Shown here piece after piece: positions 1-5,212 of a stretch of 5,212 bases of DNA. The DNA lies in assembly GCA_002415855.1 (NCBI GenBank), contig DIAS01000049.1, positions 30,243 through 35,454 on the forward strand, in the 5' to 3' direction. The stretch comes from Bacteroidales bacterium UBA5072. Lineage in GTDB: Bacteria > Bacteroidota > Bacteroidia > Bacteroidales > UBA10428. The notes under the pieces were generated by a model that saw only the letters and a list, made by a program, of their open reading frames with translations, had not been told where the DNA came from and did not search any database. Numbering within the stretch: position 1 is the stretch's first letter; every line of letters begins with the position of its first letter. Both the position numbers and the translations under genes were made by a program.

Positions 1-72
1 GGTGCCGGCGACGAAGGAAGCAAGCCCAAGCCCGGAGCCTGTGGTTCTTCATGCGGAAGTGACGGAAAATAG
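1..72 (+). CDS. C-terminal end of a small Gly/Cys-rich peptide, probable ACGX-type RiPP precursor (5' partial)
   Basis: Frame 1 is open from the first base to a TAG at 70-72 and gives 23 residues, ending PGACGSSCGSDGK. The visible part is rich in Gly, Ser, Lys and Pro and has two Cys, each in an [A/S]-C-G-S tetrad, placed back to back (bases 37-60). Short Cys/Gly tails directly upstream of a radical SAM/SPASM gene are typical RiPP precursors. The tetrads match the 'ACGX-repeat peptide' type that I recall from family databases as the partner of radical SAM/SPASM maturases. The Cys residues, or residues next to them, would be the modification sites, which is inference. The N-terminus and leader are outside the window, so total length and number of repeats are unknown. 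Frame 2 is also open (to 127), but its product has no repeat and runs through a perfect hairpin, so frame 1 is preferred. Confidence 0.6.
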   Translation, partial: GAGDEGSKPKPGACGSSCGSDGK

Positions 73-81
73 TACCCCGGG

Positions 82-117
82 CTGTTCCCGGCCTGACAAC
101 TGTCCAGCCGGGAACAG
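82..117 (+). promoter_or_regulatory. Strong hairpin between peptide gene and maturase gene (possible attenuator or mRNA-stabilising element)
   Basis: CTGTTCCCGGC at 82-92 is the exact reverse complement of GCCGGGAACAG at 107-117, giving an 11-bp GC-rich stem. The 14-base loop can itself form a short GACA/TGTC stem (95-98 with 101-104, or 3 bp with a 4-base loop). It begins 9 bases after the peptide stop codon and ends 25 bases before the maturase start. No T-run follows (the next bases are TGGTGATT), so it is not a classical intrinsic terminator. In RiPP operons a hairpin at this position often lets the precursor be made in excess over its enzyme, by partial termination or by protecting the upstream mRNA 3' end. 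That role is inferred here. Confidence 0.6.
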
Positions 118-142
118 TGGTGATTAACTCATGTAAACAGAG

Positions 143-1171
143 ATGGAATACTTTGCATTTCAATGGCACATCACCGACAGTTGTGACCAGCGCTGCCAGC
201 ATTGCTACATTTTTTCGGAAAATAATCATTTTATGTTGAAGGAGATGTCCTGGACCGAAATGGAGCATGTTTTCGATAATTGCCTCGACATGTGCCAAAA
301 GGCCAACCGGTTACCTTATTTTTATATTACCGGGGGAGATCCCATCCTGCACAGCCGGTTCTGGGACCTCCTGCAACTTCTCAAATCACATGACATTCCC
401 TTTACCATCCTGGGGAATCCCTTTCATTTGAACGACGAAGTGTGCCGGAAGCTCAAAGCCTGTGGGTGTGAAAGGTATCAATTGTCCATTGACGGCCTGC
501 GTGATACCCATGACAGGATACGTAAACGCGGTTCGTTCGATACTACGCTGGAAAAGATCAAATGCCTCCGCGAAGCGGGCATCCGGTGTGCCATCATGAC
601 AACGGTATCGGTCACCAACAAGGATGAGATTCCCGGTATCATTGATGTGGTGGTGGAACACCAGGCCGATGTATTTGCCTTTGCACGGTATTGTCCCACC
701 AGTACCGAGAAAAGTGCCCATCTTTCAGCCTTTGAGTACCGTGATGTATTGGAAGCCTGCTGGCAGAAATTTGAACATTACAAGGACCGTGGGACCAGCT
801 TCAACCTGAAAGATCATCTCTGGACCCTCTTCCTGCATGAGAAGGGTTTGTTCAAAATACCGGAAGGACTGCAGGAAGATATGATCTATGAAGGCTGCAA
901 TTGCGGCAACTGCCACCTGACCATCCTGCCCAAAGGAGAAGTATATGCCTGCCGGCGTTTCGGCAGTAATGTGGGAAACGTCTTTTGTGAGAACCTCTAT
1001 GATGTTTATACGGGTGATAAAATGGACAATTTCCGCGACTATGATAAATTCGAAAAATGCTCATCGTGTGAGTTAAAAAGATTCTGCAGGGGTTGTCCCG
1101 CCGTTACCTATGGCTATACGGGCAATTTCTATGGCGCGGATCCCCAATGCTGGAAAGTAATTGAAAACTGA
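143..1171 (+). CDS. Radical SAM/SPASM peptide maturase (ACGX-system-like)
   Basis: This 342-residue cytoplasmic enzyme is predicted to use S-adenosylmethionine and a [4Fe-4S] cluster to modify the upstream Cys-rich peptide. The radical SAM cluster motif CX3CX2C is at C14, C18 and C21 (CDQRCQHCY), followed by a GGDP version of the GGEP SAM-binding motif at 64-67 and LSIDG at 114-118. The C-terminal SPASM domain, which holds auxiliary Fe-S clusters, spans about 250-340. It has C252, C254 and C257, a GX4C unit ending at C270, then C306-X2-C309-X5-C315-X2-C318 and a final C336. The length fits the family. The ATG at 143 leaves 13 residues before the first cluster Cys, which is normal; the leader before it is A-rich with no clear Shine-Dalgarno sequence. 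There are 22 Cys in all, more than the clusters need. The chemistry (thioether, C-C link or epimerisation) cannot be told from sequence. The family assignment is firm; pairing with the ACGX peptide rests on context. Confidence 0.9.
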   Translation: MEYFAFQWHITDSCDQRCQHCYIFSENNHFMLKEMSWTEMEHVFDNCLDMCQKANRLPYFYITGGDPILHSRFWDLLQLLKSHDIPFTILGNPFHLNDEVCRKLKACGCERYQLSIDGLRDTHDRIRKRGSFDTTLEKIKCLREAGIRCAIMTTVSVTNKDEIPGIIDVVVEHQADVFAFARYCPTSTEKSAHLSAFEYRDVLEACWQKFEHYKDRGTSFNLKDHLWTLFLHEKGLFKIPEGLQEDMIYEGCNCGNCHLTILPKGEVYACRRFGSNVGNVFCENLYDVYTGDKMDNFRDYDKFEKCSSCELKRFCRGCPAVTYGYTGNFYGADPQCWKVIEN

Positions 1172-1185
1172 TTCATGCAATAGCT

Positions 1186-2160
1186 ATGAAAGCGGTTGTA
1201 CTGTATAAAACCTGTTCGCCCCTTGAGCTGACCGTCAGTGAAATTCCAATTCCTGAAGTGAGACCCGGCTGGGTGCTGATCCGGGTAAAAGCCTTTGGTC
1301 TCAACCGGTCCGAACTCATGATGCGGGAATACGAGGGCAATGCCCCTTATATTACGCTGCCACGTGTATTGGGCATTGAATGTGCGGGTGAAATAGCCGA
1401 TCCGTCCGACAGCGCCTTTCATCCCCGACAGCGGGTGGTTGCTCTTATGGGCGGAATGGGCCGGAGTTTTGACGGCAGTTATGCCGAATACACCCTGGTT
1501 CCGTCGAAAAATGTTTTTTCAGTGAAAACTGAGATGGACTGGGAAGAGCTGGGAGCCATCCCGGAAACCTATTTTACAGCCTGGGGCTCCGTCATGGATT
1601 GTTTGCAGCTCAGCCCTGATGATACCCTTTTGGTACGCGGGGGTACCAGTGCAGCGGGACTGGCAGCCATACAACTGGCAAAAAGTATCGGGGCAACAGT
1701 ACTGGCTTCAACAAGAAAAAGGACTAAATATGACCAGTTGGTTCAACAAGGCGCAGATCATGTTCTTATTGATGATGGCACCCTAAAGGATCAGTTGTTA
1801 AATAGATATCCCCAGGGAATAACAAAGATACTTGAGCTCATTGGTCCTGCTACATTGCTTGAGTCGGCCAGCCTGATCAGGCATCACGGAATTGTATGTG
1901 TTACCGGTATTTTGGGCAAAAAAGGAACGCTGGATCATTTTTATCCCATCAAAGATATTCCCCCTGGTGTATACCTGACCGGATTTTCGAGCAATTACCC
2001 TGCACAACATATAATGGATGAGATCTTTAATCATATCAAAAAGCACCACCTGCACCCAAGCATTGCAAAGGTATTTGCTCTCTCTGCGATTGGCCAGGCG
2101 CATCAGCTGATGGAGGACAATGCATCCAACGGGAAGGTGGTTATTAACTTGAATTTATAA
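1186..2160 (+). CDS. Zinc-independent medium-chain dehydrogenase/reductase, NADPH:quinone oxidoreductase type
   Basis: This 324-residue cytosolic oxidoreductase of the quinone reductase branch of the MDR superfamily has a GroES-like N-terminal domain (about 1-125) and a Rossmann cofactor domain (about 126-265). Conserved landmarks are VKAFGLNRSEL at 34-44, LGIECAGEI at 62-70, YAEYTLVP at 99-106 and the nucleotide-binding segment VRGGTSAAGLAAIQLAK at 150-166. The family's usual GASGGVG loop reads GGTSAAG here. Basic residues R177, K178 and R179 after the second Rossmann strand (STRKR) favour NADPH over NADH. The C-terminus carries the usual GKVVINL. The catalytic and structural zinc ligands of alcohol dehydrogenases are absent. 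The natural substrate (quinone, enone or another carbonyl) cannot be predicted. It starts 14 bases after the maturase stop, so the two are probably co-transcribed; whether it acts on the peptide is unknown. Confidence 0.88.
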   Translation: MKAVVLYKTCSPLELTVSEIPIPEVRPGWVLIRVKAFGLNRSELMMREYEGNAPYITLPRVLGIECAGEIADPSDSAFHPRQRVVALMGGMGRSFDGSYAEYTLVPSKNVFSVKTEMDWEELGAIPETYFTAWGSVMDCLQLSPDDTLLVRGGTSAAGLAAIQLAKSIGATVLASTRKRTKYDQLVQQGADHVLIDDGTLKDQLLNRYPQGITKILELIGPATLLESASLIRHHGIVCVTGILGKKGTLDHFYPIKDIPPGVYLTGFSSNYPAQHIMDEIFNHIKKHHLHPSIAKVFALSAIGQAHQLMEDNASNGKVVINLNL

Positions 2161-2177
2161 TAGTTATGAACATAATT

Positions 2178-2187
2178 TAAAGCTTTA
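2178..2187. repeat. 10-bp perfect palindrome in the leader of the beta-helix gene
   Basis: TAAAGCTTTA is its own reverse complement and ends 4 bases before the ATG of the beta-helix gene, within a 31-base gap. It could be a small operator-like site or chance in AT-rich DNA. No partner copy was noticed in the window. Function is not claimed. Confidence 0.25.
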
Positions 2188-2191
2188 CCCT

Positions 2192-3280
2192 ATGAAAACA
2201 ATAAAAATCCTGCTTGTAAGCTCATTGCTTATACTCTTATTTGATCTGGCTATGACAGCTCAAATAACCGACATTTTTATCAATGCAAACAACGGTAACG
2301 ACCAAAACGCCGGATCAAAAGATCAGCCACTGAAATCACTGTATGAAGCCGCCAAAAGGGTTAATCAGGCCAACGGCAGTGGATCAGTTAACCTATTCCT
2401 TTCTGAAGGTATATACGGTCTGGATGCCACCGTGACTTTTCATCCGGCGAACTGGCACTTTACCAAGGAAAATCGCCTCACCATCCGGGCAGCAGTCTTA
2501 CCGGATGATGCAGAATGGGATCCCGGAAAGATGCCGGTTATTGTATCGACCATGCCCCTTGATTTTAAACCCAATGGCAGGCAGGATCCGCTTGGCGGGA
2601 CTTCCTACGGTATTCAGATTGAAACCGAACATGTTACCATTCAAGGTCTGAGGGTTTTAGGCACACCCGTTCATGAAAGACCCAAGGACGGGTTAGTGAA
2701 AAGAAATTACCCGATTGTGCGTGAAGGCCGGAGTCTTGACGACTTGCGAATTACACAGTGTTTGTTTATCGGCGACAGGCAGGCCATTCCAAACCACCTG
2801 GCAATACTGGCCAGTGGGCAGGGTGTAGTCGTTGATCACTGTGTCTTCTATCATTGTAAAGATGCGATTGTCTTTTGGTTTTCTGACGAACCGGCCAGGA
2901 ATTGTGAAGTACATCACAATCTCTTTATTGGCAATTATGGCGCCAATGTCTGGTCCTGGTCTGCTGCCGAAGATTTAAAATTTTACAACAATGTTGTCGG
3001 GAATGCCAACGTATTTTGGGTTTTAAACAGAGATGGTAAAGCCTCGTTTTCGCTTTCAAACTCTCTGATCGTCGGCTATAACGAAATGGTTAACAAAGGG
3101 GGCGGTCCTGCAGGTTTTGGGGAAAAAGCTGACTCAACTAAATTAAAATTTGGCAATGACGTTGTTATAAAAAAAGAAGGCAATTTGCAAATAGAGGAAG
3201 ACCCCACCAGTCGTAATTACCTGCAATTGAAACCGGGCACACAAGGCGTTGATTTGGGGGCAGGATTGTTTACCAGATAA
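2192..3280 (+). CDS. Secreted right-handed parallel beta-helix repeat protein
   Basis: This 362-residue exported protein has an N-terminal signal peptide: K2 and K5, a hydrophobic core at about 6-20, and a likely cleavage at MTA|Q (23/24) with no lipobox Cys. The mature protein opens with INANNGNDQNAGSKDQPLKS (about 30-49), the form that starts many DUF1565/pectate-lyase-like beta-helix proteins. It continues with irregular coils such as VTIQGLRVLG (148-157), LRITQCLFIG (185-194), VVVDHCVFYH (212-221), CEVHHNLFIGN (238-248), LKFYNNVVGN (262-271) and FSLSNSLIVG (286-295). The tail YLQLKPGTQGVDLGAG (343-358) resembles the C-terminal cap of this class. Members are usually polysaccharide-binding or polysaccharide-degrading, but I see no decisive catalytic set, so enzymatic activity is left open. 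It begins 31 bases after the oxidoreductase on the same strand. The start is chosen for the signal peptide; the leader has no strong Shine-Dalgarno sequence. Confidence 0.82.
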   Translation: MKTIKILLVSSLLILLFDLAMTAQITDIFINANNGNDQNAGSKDQPLKSLYEAAKRVNQANGSGSVNLFLSEGIYGLDATVTFHPANWHFTKENRLTIRAAVLPDDAEWDPGKMPVIVSTMPLDFKPNGRQDPLGGTSYGIQIETEHVTIQGLRVLGTPVHERPKDGLVKRNYPIVREGRSLDDLRITQCLFIGDRQAIPNHLAILASGQGVVVDHCVFYHCKDAIVFWFSDEPARNCEVHHNLFIGNYGANVWSWSAAEDLKFYNNVVGNANVFWVLNRDGKASFSLSNSLIVGYNEMVNKGGGPAGFGEKADSTKLKFGNDVVIKKEGNLQIEEDPTSRNYLQLKPGTQGVDLGAGLFTR

Positions 3281-3299
3281 TTATTATACCTGAATAATT
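3279..3299 (+). repeat. AT-only inverted repeat just after the beta-helix gene
   Basis: AATTATT (3279-3285) pairs exactly with AATAATT (3293-3299) around a 7-base loop and overlaps the last bases of the stop codon. All pairs are A-T and no T-run follows, so the stem is weak. It could mark an mRNA 3' end, but it is not a convincing terminator. Confidence 0.25.
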
Positions 3300-3302
3300 G
3301 GG

Positions 3303-3566
3303 TTGAGATCAATTTCTCTATTCAGATTGTTCTATTTTCATCATAGAATAGGTATGGATGAACTGGATTATATTCTCAGGGAAATTGGTGTTGGCTATAA
3401 CACACCGGGCATTATCCGTTATCCGTTCGAATCCATGTTATTAAGTAATCCGAATGCCATCCTGATCAAGGTAAACCGCTTTGATCCTGCTGGAATTGAA
3501 GAAAACCGTGATTCATCTGTCGCCTTGACTGAAGAGATCACAAAGGTGGTCAATGACCTGTTTTAA
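3303..3566 (+). pseudogene. C-terminal remnant of a SIR2-family (class M-like sirtuin) protein
   Basis: The frame opens at a TTG (3303) or, more plausibly, at the ATG at 3354, and ends with TAA. From about 3360 it reads YILREIGVGYNTPGIIRYPF and later NPNAILIKVNRFDP, then an acidic helix EEITKVVNDLF. This fits the last ~70 residues of sirtuins of the macrodomain-linked/class M type, where a FLELGVGxNTPxIIxxPF strand-loop precedes the NAD adenine-side strand and a closing helix. Such proteins are normally about 270-300 residues. The N-terminal GAG NAD-binding loop, the catalytic His and the CX2C zinc-binding pairs are all missing, and an in-frame TGA at 3291 closes the frame upstream. The piece could not be catalytic alone, so it is called a remnant; a short expressed protein is possible. 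The assignment is from memory of family motifs, with no search run. Confidence 0.6.
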
Positions 3567-3573
3567 AGTCATT
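3552..3573 (+). terminator. Weak hairpin spanning the stop codon of the sirtuin remnant
   Basis: AATGAC (3552-3557) pairs with GTCATT (3568-3573) around a 10-base loop that contains the TAA at 3564-3566, and a short run of four T (3572-3575) follows or overlaps. The 6-bp stem and brief T-run make it at best a weak terminator for the plus-strand genes. Confidence 0.25.
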
Positions 3574-3594
3574 TTGATGAAATTGGCCGGCAGG

Positions 3595-3616
3595 CGTTAA
3601 AGCCCTGTTTTTAACG
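3595..3616. terminator. Hairpin in the gap between convergent genes
   Basis: CGTTAAA (3595-3601) pairs exactly with TTTAACG (3610-3616) around an 8-base loop. It lies between two genes that end towards each other, 27 bases beyond the stop codon of the minus-strand gene, where a shared bidirectional terminator would be expected. The stem is only 7 bp and no outer T-run is present, so support is limited. Confidence 0.3.
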
Positions 3617-3643
3617 GGTCAGGTTATGGATATCCTTCAGCAA

Positions 3644-5212
3644 TTAAGTTACCTCGAAAGCATTTTTAATAAACGGCTGATGATAATACCGTTTCCCGGT
3701 CGCCTTGTAGAGTGCATTTGCCAAAGCTCCAAATACGGGCGGGTAGGGTGGTTCTCCCAAACCGGTAGGTGCCTTGCCGTTTTCGACGAAATGTACTTCC
3801 ATGTTCATGGGCGATTCATTCATACGGATCATCCGGTACCTGCCGAAATTGGCCTTGTCGGCCTTCCCTTTGGTAAAGGTCATTTCTCCGTACATGGCGT
3901 GTCCGACACCATCCACTATGTTACCCTGAACCATATTGATGCTGGCGCTTGGATTGACGACAATACCGCAATCAATGACACTGCAGGAGCTTTCCACTCT
4001 CGGTTCCCCGTTTACCATGGCTACATCCAGCACGTGGGCAACATAACTGTTATGGCAGTAATAAGCGGCCACACCGCGATGCTTGCCAGCGGATGAATTC
4101 CGCCAGCCTGATTTTTCCCGGACTTGCTCAAGAACGCCCATGTAACGCTCTGCATCATAATCGTTGTTTTTACCTACGGGTTTTTCAATAGCCCGCTTAA
4201 ACAGTTCAAGCCGGAATTCGATCGGGTCTTTGCCTGCAAGTTCAGCTACCTCATCCAGGAAGGATTGCTCGGCTCCTCCTATAAAGTTCACACCGGGTGC
4301 TCTAAAAGCGCCTACCGAAATATTTGAGGGAATTTCAAATTCCTCCGCGAGGTAATTTTCAATTGCGCCGGCAGGGAAAGCGTTTGCATTGAGGGGACTT
4401 TCGGGAACTCCCCCTGCTTTCACATGAAAGGCCGTTAAATTGTTTTGGGAATCAAGCGCTGCGCGATAAACGGCAATATAGGCGGGCCGGTAAATGCCGA
4501 ACCTGGCCGTGTCTTCCCGGCTATACATGAGCTTAACCGGGGCCTTTACTTTTTGAGAAATAATGGAGGCTTCCACCGCCGAATGTGCATAAAAATGGCG
4601 TCCGAAACCTCCGCCCATGCGGGGCAGTTCAATATGTATCTTTTCAGTGGGCATAGCCAGCCTTGCCGACAGCGTGTTCCGGATTGAATCGGGAGTCTGC
4701 ATGGGCCCGGCCACAGTCAGTTTATCTTCCGTAAAGTGAGCAAAACAAGCGATCGGCTCCATCGTAGCATGATCCAGAAAGGGAGCCGAGTAGGTTCGTT
4801 CAATGACCTTTGCCGCATTTTTAAACGCCTCTTCCGGATTTCCGTCTTTACGCACCTCACGGCCTGGCTTGGTAACTGATTCCTTCATTTTGGCCTTATG
4901 ATCGGCTGTGCTTTCAAGTCCAGCCGGAACAACGACGGTTTGGTCTTCCCTAAAACCAGCCATGGTATATGTTGTTTCGGCAATAGGCTCCCATTCCGCC
5001 TTAAGCTTGTACTTCGCGTTCATTACTTCCCAGGTTGAGTTGCCCACAATGGCAACCATTTCGGGGAATGCATTGGCGTCTACCCAACTTCTTTTATAAC
5101 CGTCCGGATAGGTCTTAAATGAAAAAACATCCCGGATGCCGGGCATGGCAATTACCTCCGCAGCGTCATACGATTTCAGTTTCATGCCAAAAGCAGGCGG
5201 AAAGGTGACCAT
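3644..5212 (-). CDS. Molybdopterin-binding large subunit of a xanthine dehydrogenase/isoquinoline 1-oxidoreductase-type hydroxylase (5' partial)
   Basis: The visible 522 residues are the C-terminal part of a large molybdenum hydroxylase subunit, which takes oxygen from water to hydroxylate aromatic N-heterocycles or aldehydes, using a molybdopterin cofactor. Cofactor and active-site landmarks, numbered from the window edge, are FLDHATMEPIACFAHF (145-160), the Gly-rich loop RMGGGFGRHFYAHSAVEA (198-215), GAFRAPG (301-307), DCGIVVNP (414-421) and GLGEPPYPPVFGALANA (484-500). E487 in the last of these is at the position of the catalytic Glu. The order and spacing match IorB-type, single-chain large subunits of about 700-750 residues, so roughly 200 residues, including any Tat signal, lie beyond 5212. 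The ATG at the edge is an internal Met: it falls in the middle of the conserved 'PPAFG' region. The stop at 3644-3646 gives a complete C-terminus. The partner [2Fe-2S] subunit is not in view. The substrate is unknown. Confidence 0.9.
   Translation of the reverse strand: MVTFPPAFGMKLKSYDAAEVIAMPGIRDVFSFKTYPDGYKRSWVDANAFPEMVAIVGNSTWEVMNAKYKLKAEWEPIAETTYTMAGFREDQTVVVPAGLESTADHKAKMKESVTKPGREVRKDGNPEEAFKNAAKVIERTYSAPFLDHATMEPIACFAHFTEDKLTVAGPMQTPDSIRNTLSARLAMPTEKIHIELPRMGGGFGRHFYAHSAVEASIISQKVKAPVKLMYSREDTARFGIYRPAYIAVYRAALDSQNNLTAFHVKAGGVPESPLNANAFPAGAIENYLAEEFEIPSNISVGAFRAPGVNFIGGAEQSFLDEVAELAGKDPIEFRLELFKRAIEKPVGKNNDYDAERYMGVLEQVREKSGWRNSSAGKHRGVAAYYCHNSYVAHVLDVAMVNGEPRVESSCSVIDCGIVVNPSASINMVQGNIVDGVGHAMYGEMTFTKGKADKANFGRYRMIRMNESPMNMEVHFVENGKAPTGLGEPPYPPVFGALANALYKATGKRYYHQPFIKNAFEVT

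Noticed and set aside
2..127. Frame 2 is open at the left edge as an alternative peptide tail containing GCSRPDNCPAGNSGD.
   Set aside because: It runs through both arms of the perfect hairpin at 82-117, shows no repeat or family feature, and competes with frame 1, which gives the tandem Cys-Gly tetrads expected beside this enzyme.
386..721. Minus-strand open frame of 111 residues inside the maturase gene.
   Set aside because: It lies wholly within a well-supported plus-strand gene, has no recognisable motif, and reads as a shadow of that coding sequence.
1129..1422. Minus-strand open frame across the maturase/oxidoreductase junction.
   Set aside because: It is antisense to two strong genes and their short gap, with no motif or signal of its own.
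2157..2180. TATAAT-like sequence (TTATAATAG) overlapping the oxidoreductase stop, as a promoter for the beta-helix gene.
   Set aside because: There is no matching upstream element, and Bacteroidota primary promoters use a TAnnTTTG-type box, which is not present; AT-rich gaps give such matches by chance.
3330..3348. Small inverted repeat TTCTAT/ATAGAA just before the ATG at 3354.
   Set aside because: It is only 6 bp of mostly A-T pairs in AT-rich DNA beside a likely gene remnant; there is no support for a function.
3626..4096. Plus-strand open frame of 156 residues opposite the molybdenum hydroxylase gene.
   Set aside because: It overlaps conserved C-terminal coding sequence of the minus-strand gene, including the catalytic Glu region, and its product resembles no family I know.
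5204..5212. ATG at the right edge as the true start of the molybdenum hydroxylase subunit.
   Set aside because: The reading frame begins inside a conserved region, the family is normally about 200 residues longer at the N-terminus, and the window simply ends here.

Overview
The window reads as chromosomal DNA from a member of the Bacteroidota. That assignment is an inference from the protein styles (radical SAM/SPASM peptide maturase, secreted parallel beta-helix protein, IorB-type molybdenum hydroxylase), the A-rich leaders without strong Shine-Dalgarno sequences, and moderate GC. It is not proven by any single marker.

Left part (1-1171): the last 23 codons of a small Gly/Cys-rich peptide gene, ending in two tandem [A/S]-C-G-S tetrads, are followed by a perfect 11-bp hairpin and then a complete radical SAM/SPASM gene. 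This is the layout of a ribosomally made, post-translationally modified peptide (RiPP) system. It most resembles the 'ACGX-repeat peptide plus radical SAM/SPASM maturase' pairs that I recall from protein family databases, whose product is, as far as I know, uncharacterised. It is the most interesting part of the window.

Middle part (1186-3280): two more genes on the same strand follow closely. A zinc-free medium-chain dehydrogenase/reductase (NADPH:quinone oxidoreductase type) starts 14 bases after the maturase. A secreted right-handed beta-helix protein starts 31 bases after that. The spacing allows co-transcription with the peptide system, but a shared function is only inferred.

Right part (3281-5212): a short reading frame at 3303-3566 looks like only the C-terminal ~70 residues of a SIR2-family (class M-like sirtuin) protein, so it is probably a gene remnant. 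It faces, tail to tail, the 3' end of a minus-strand gene for the large molybdopterin-binding subunit of a xanthine dehydrogenase/isoquinoline 1-oxidoreductase-type enzyme, whose 5' end lies beyond the window. The 77-base convergent gap holds only weak hairpins. No tRNA, rRNA, CRISPR array or insertion sequence was seen, and no gene-free stretch exceeds 300 bases.
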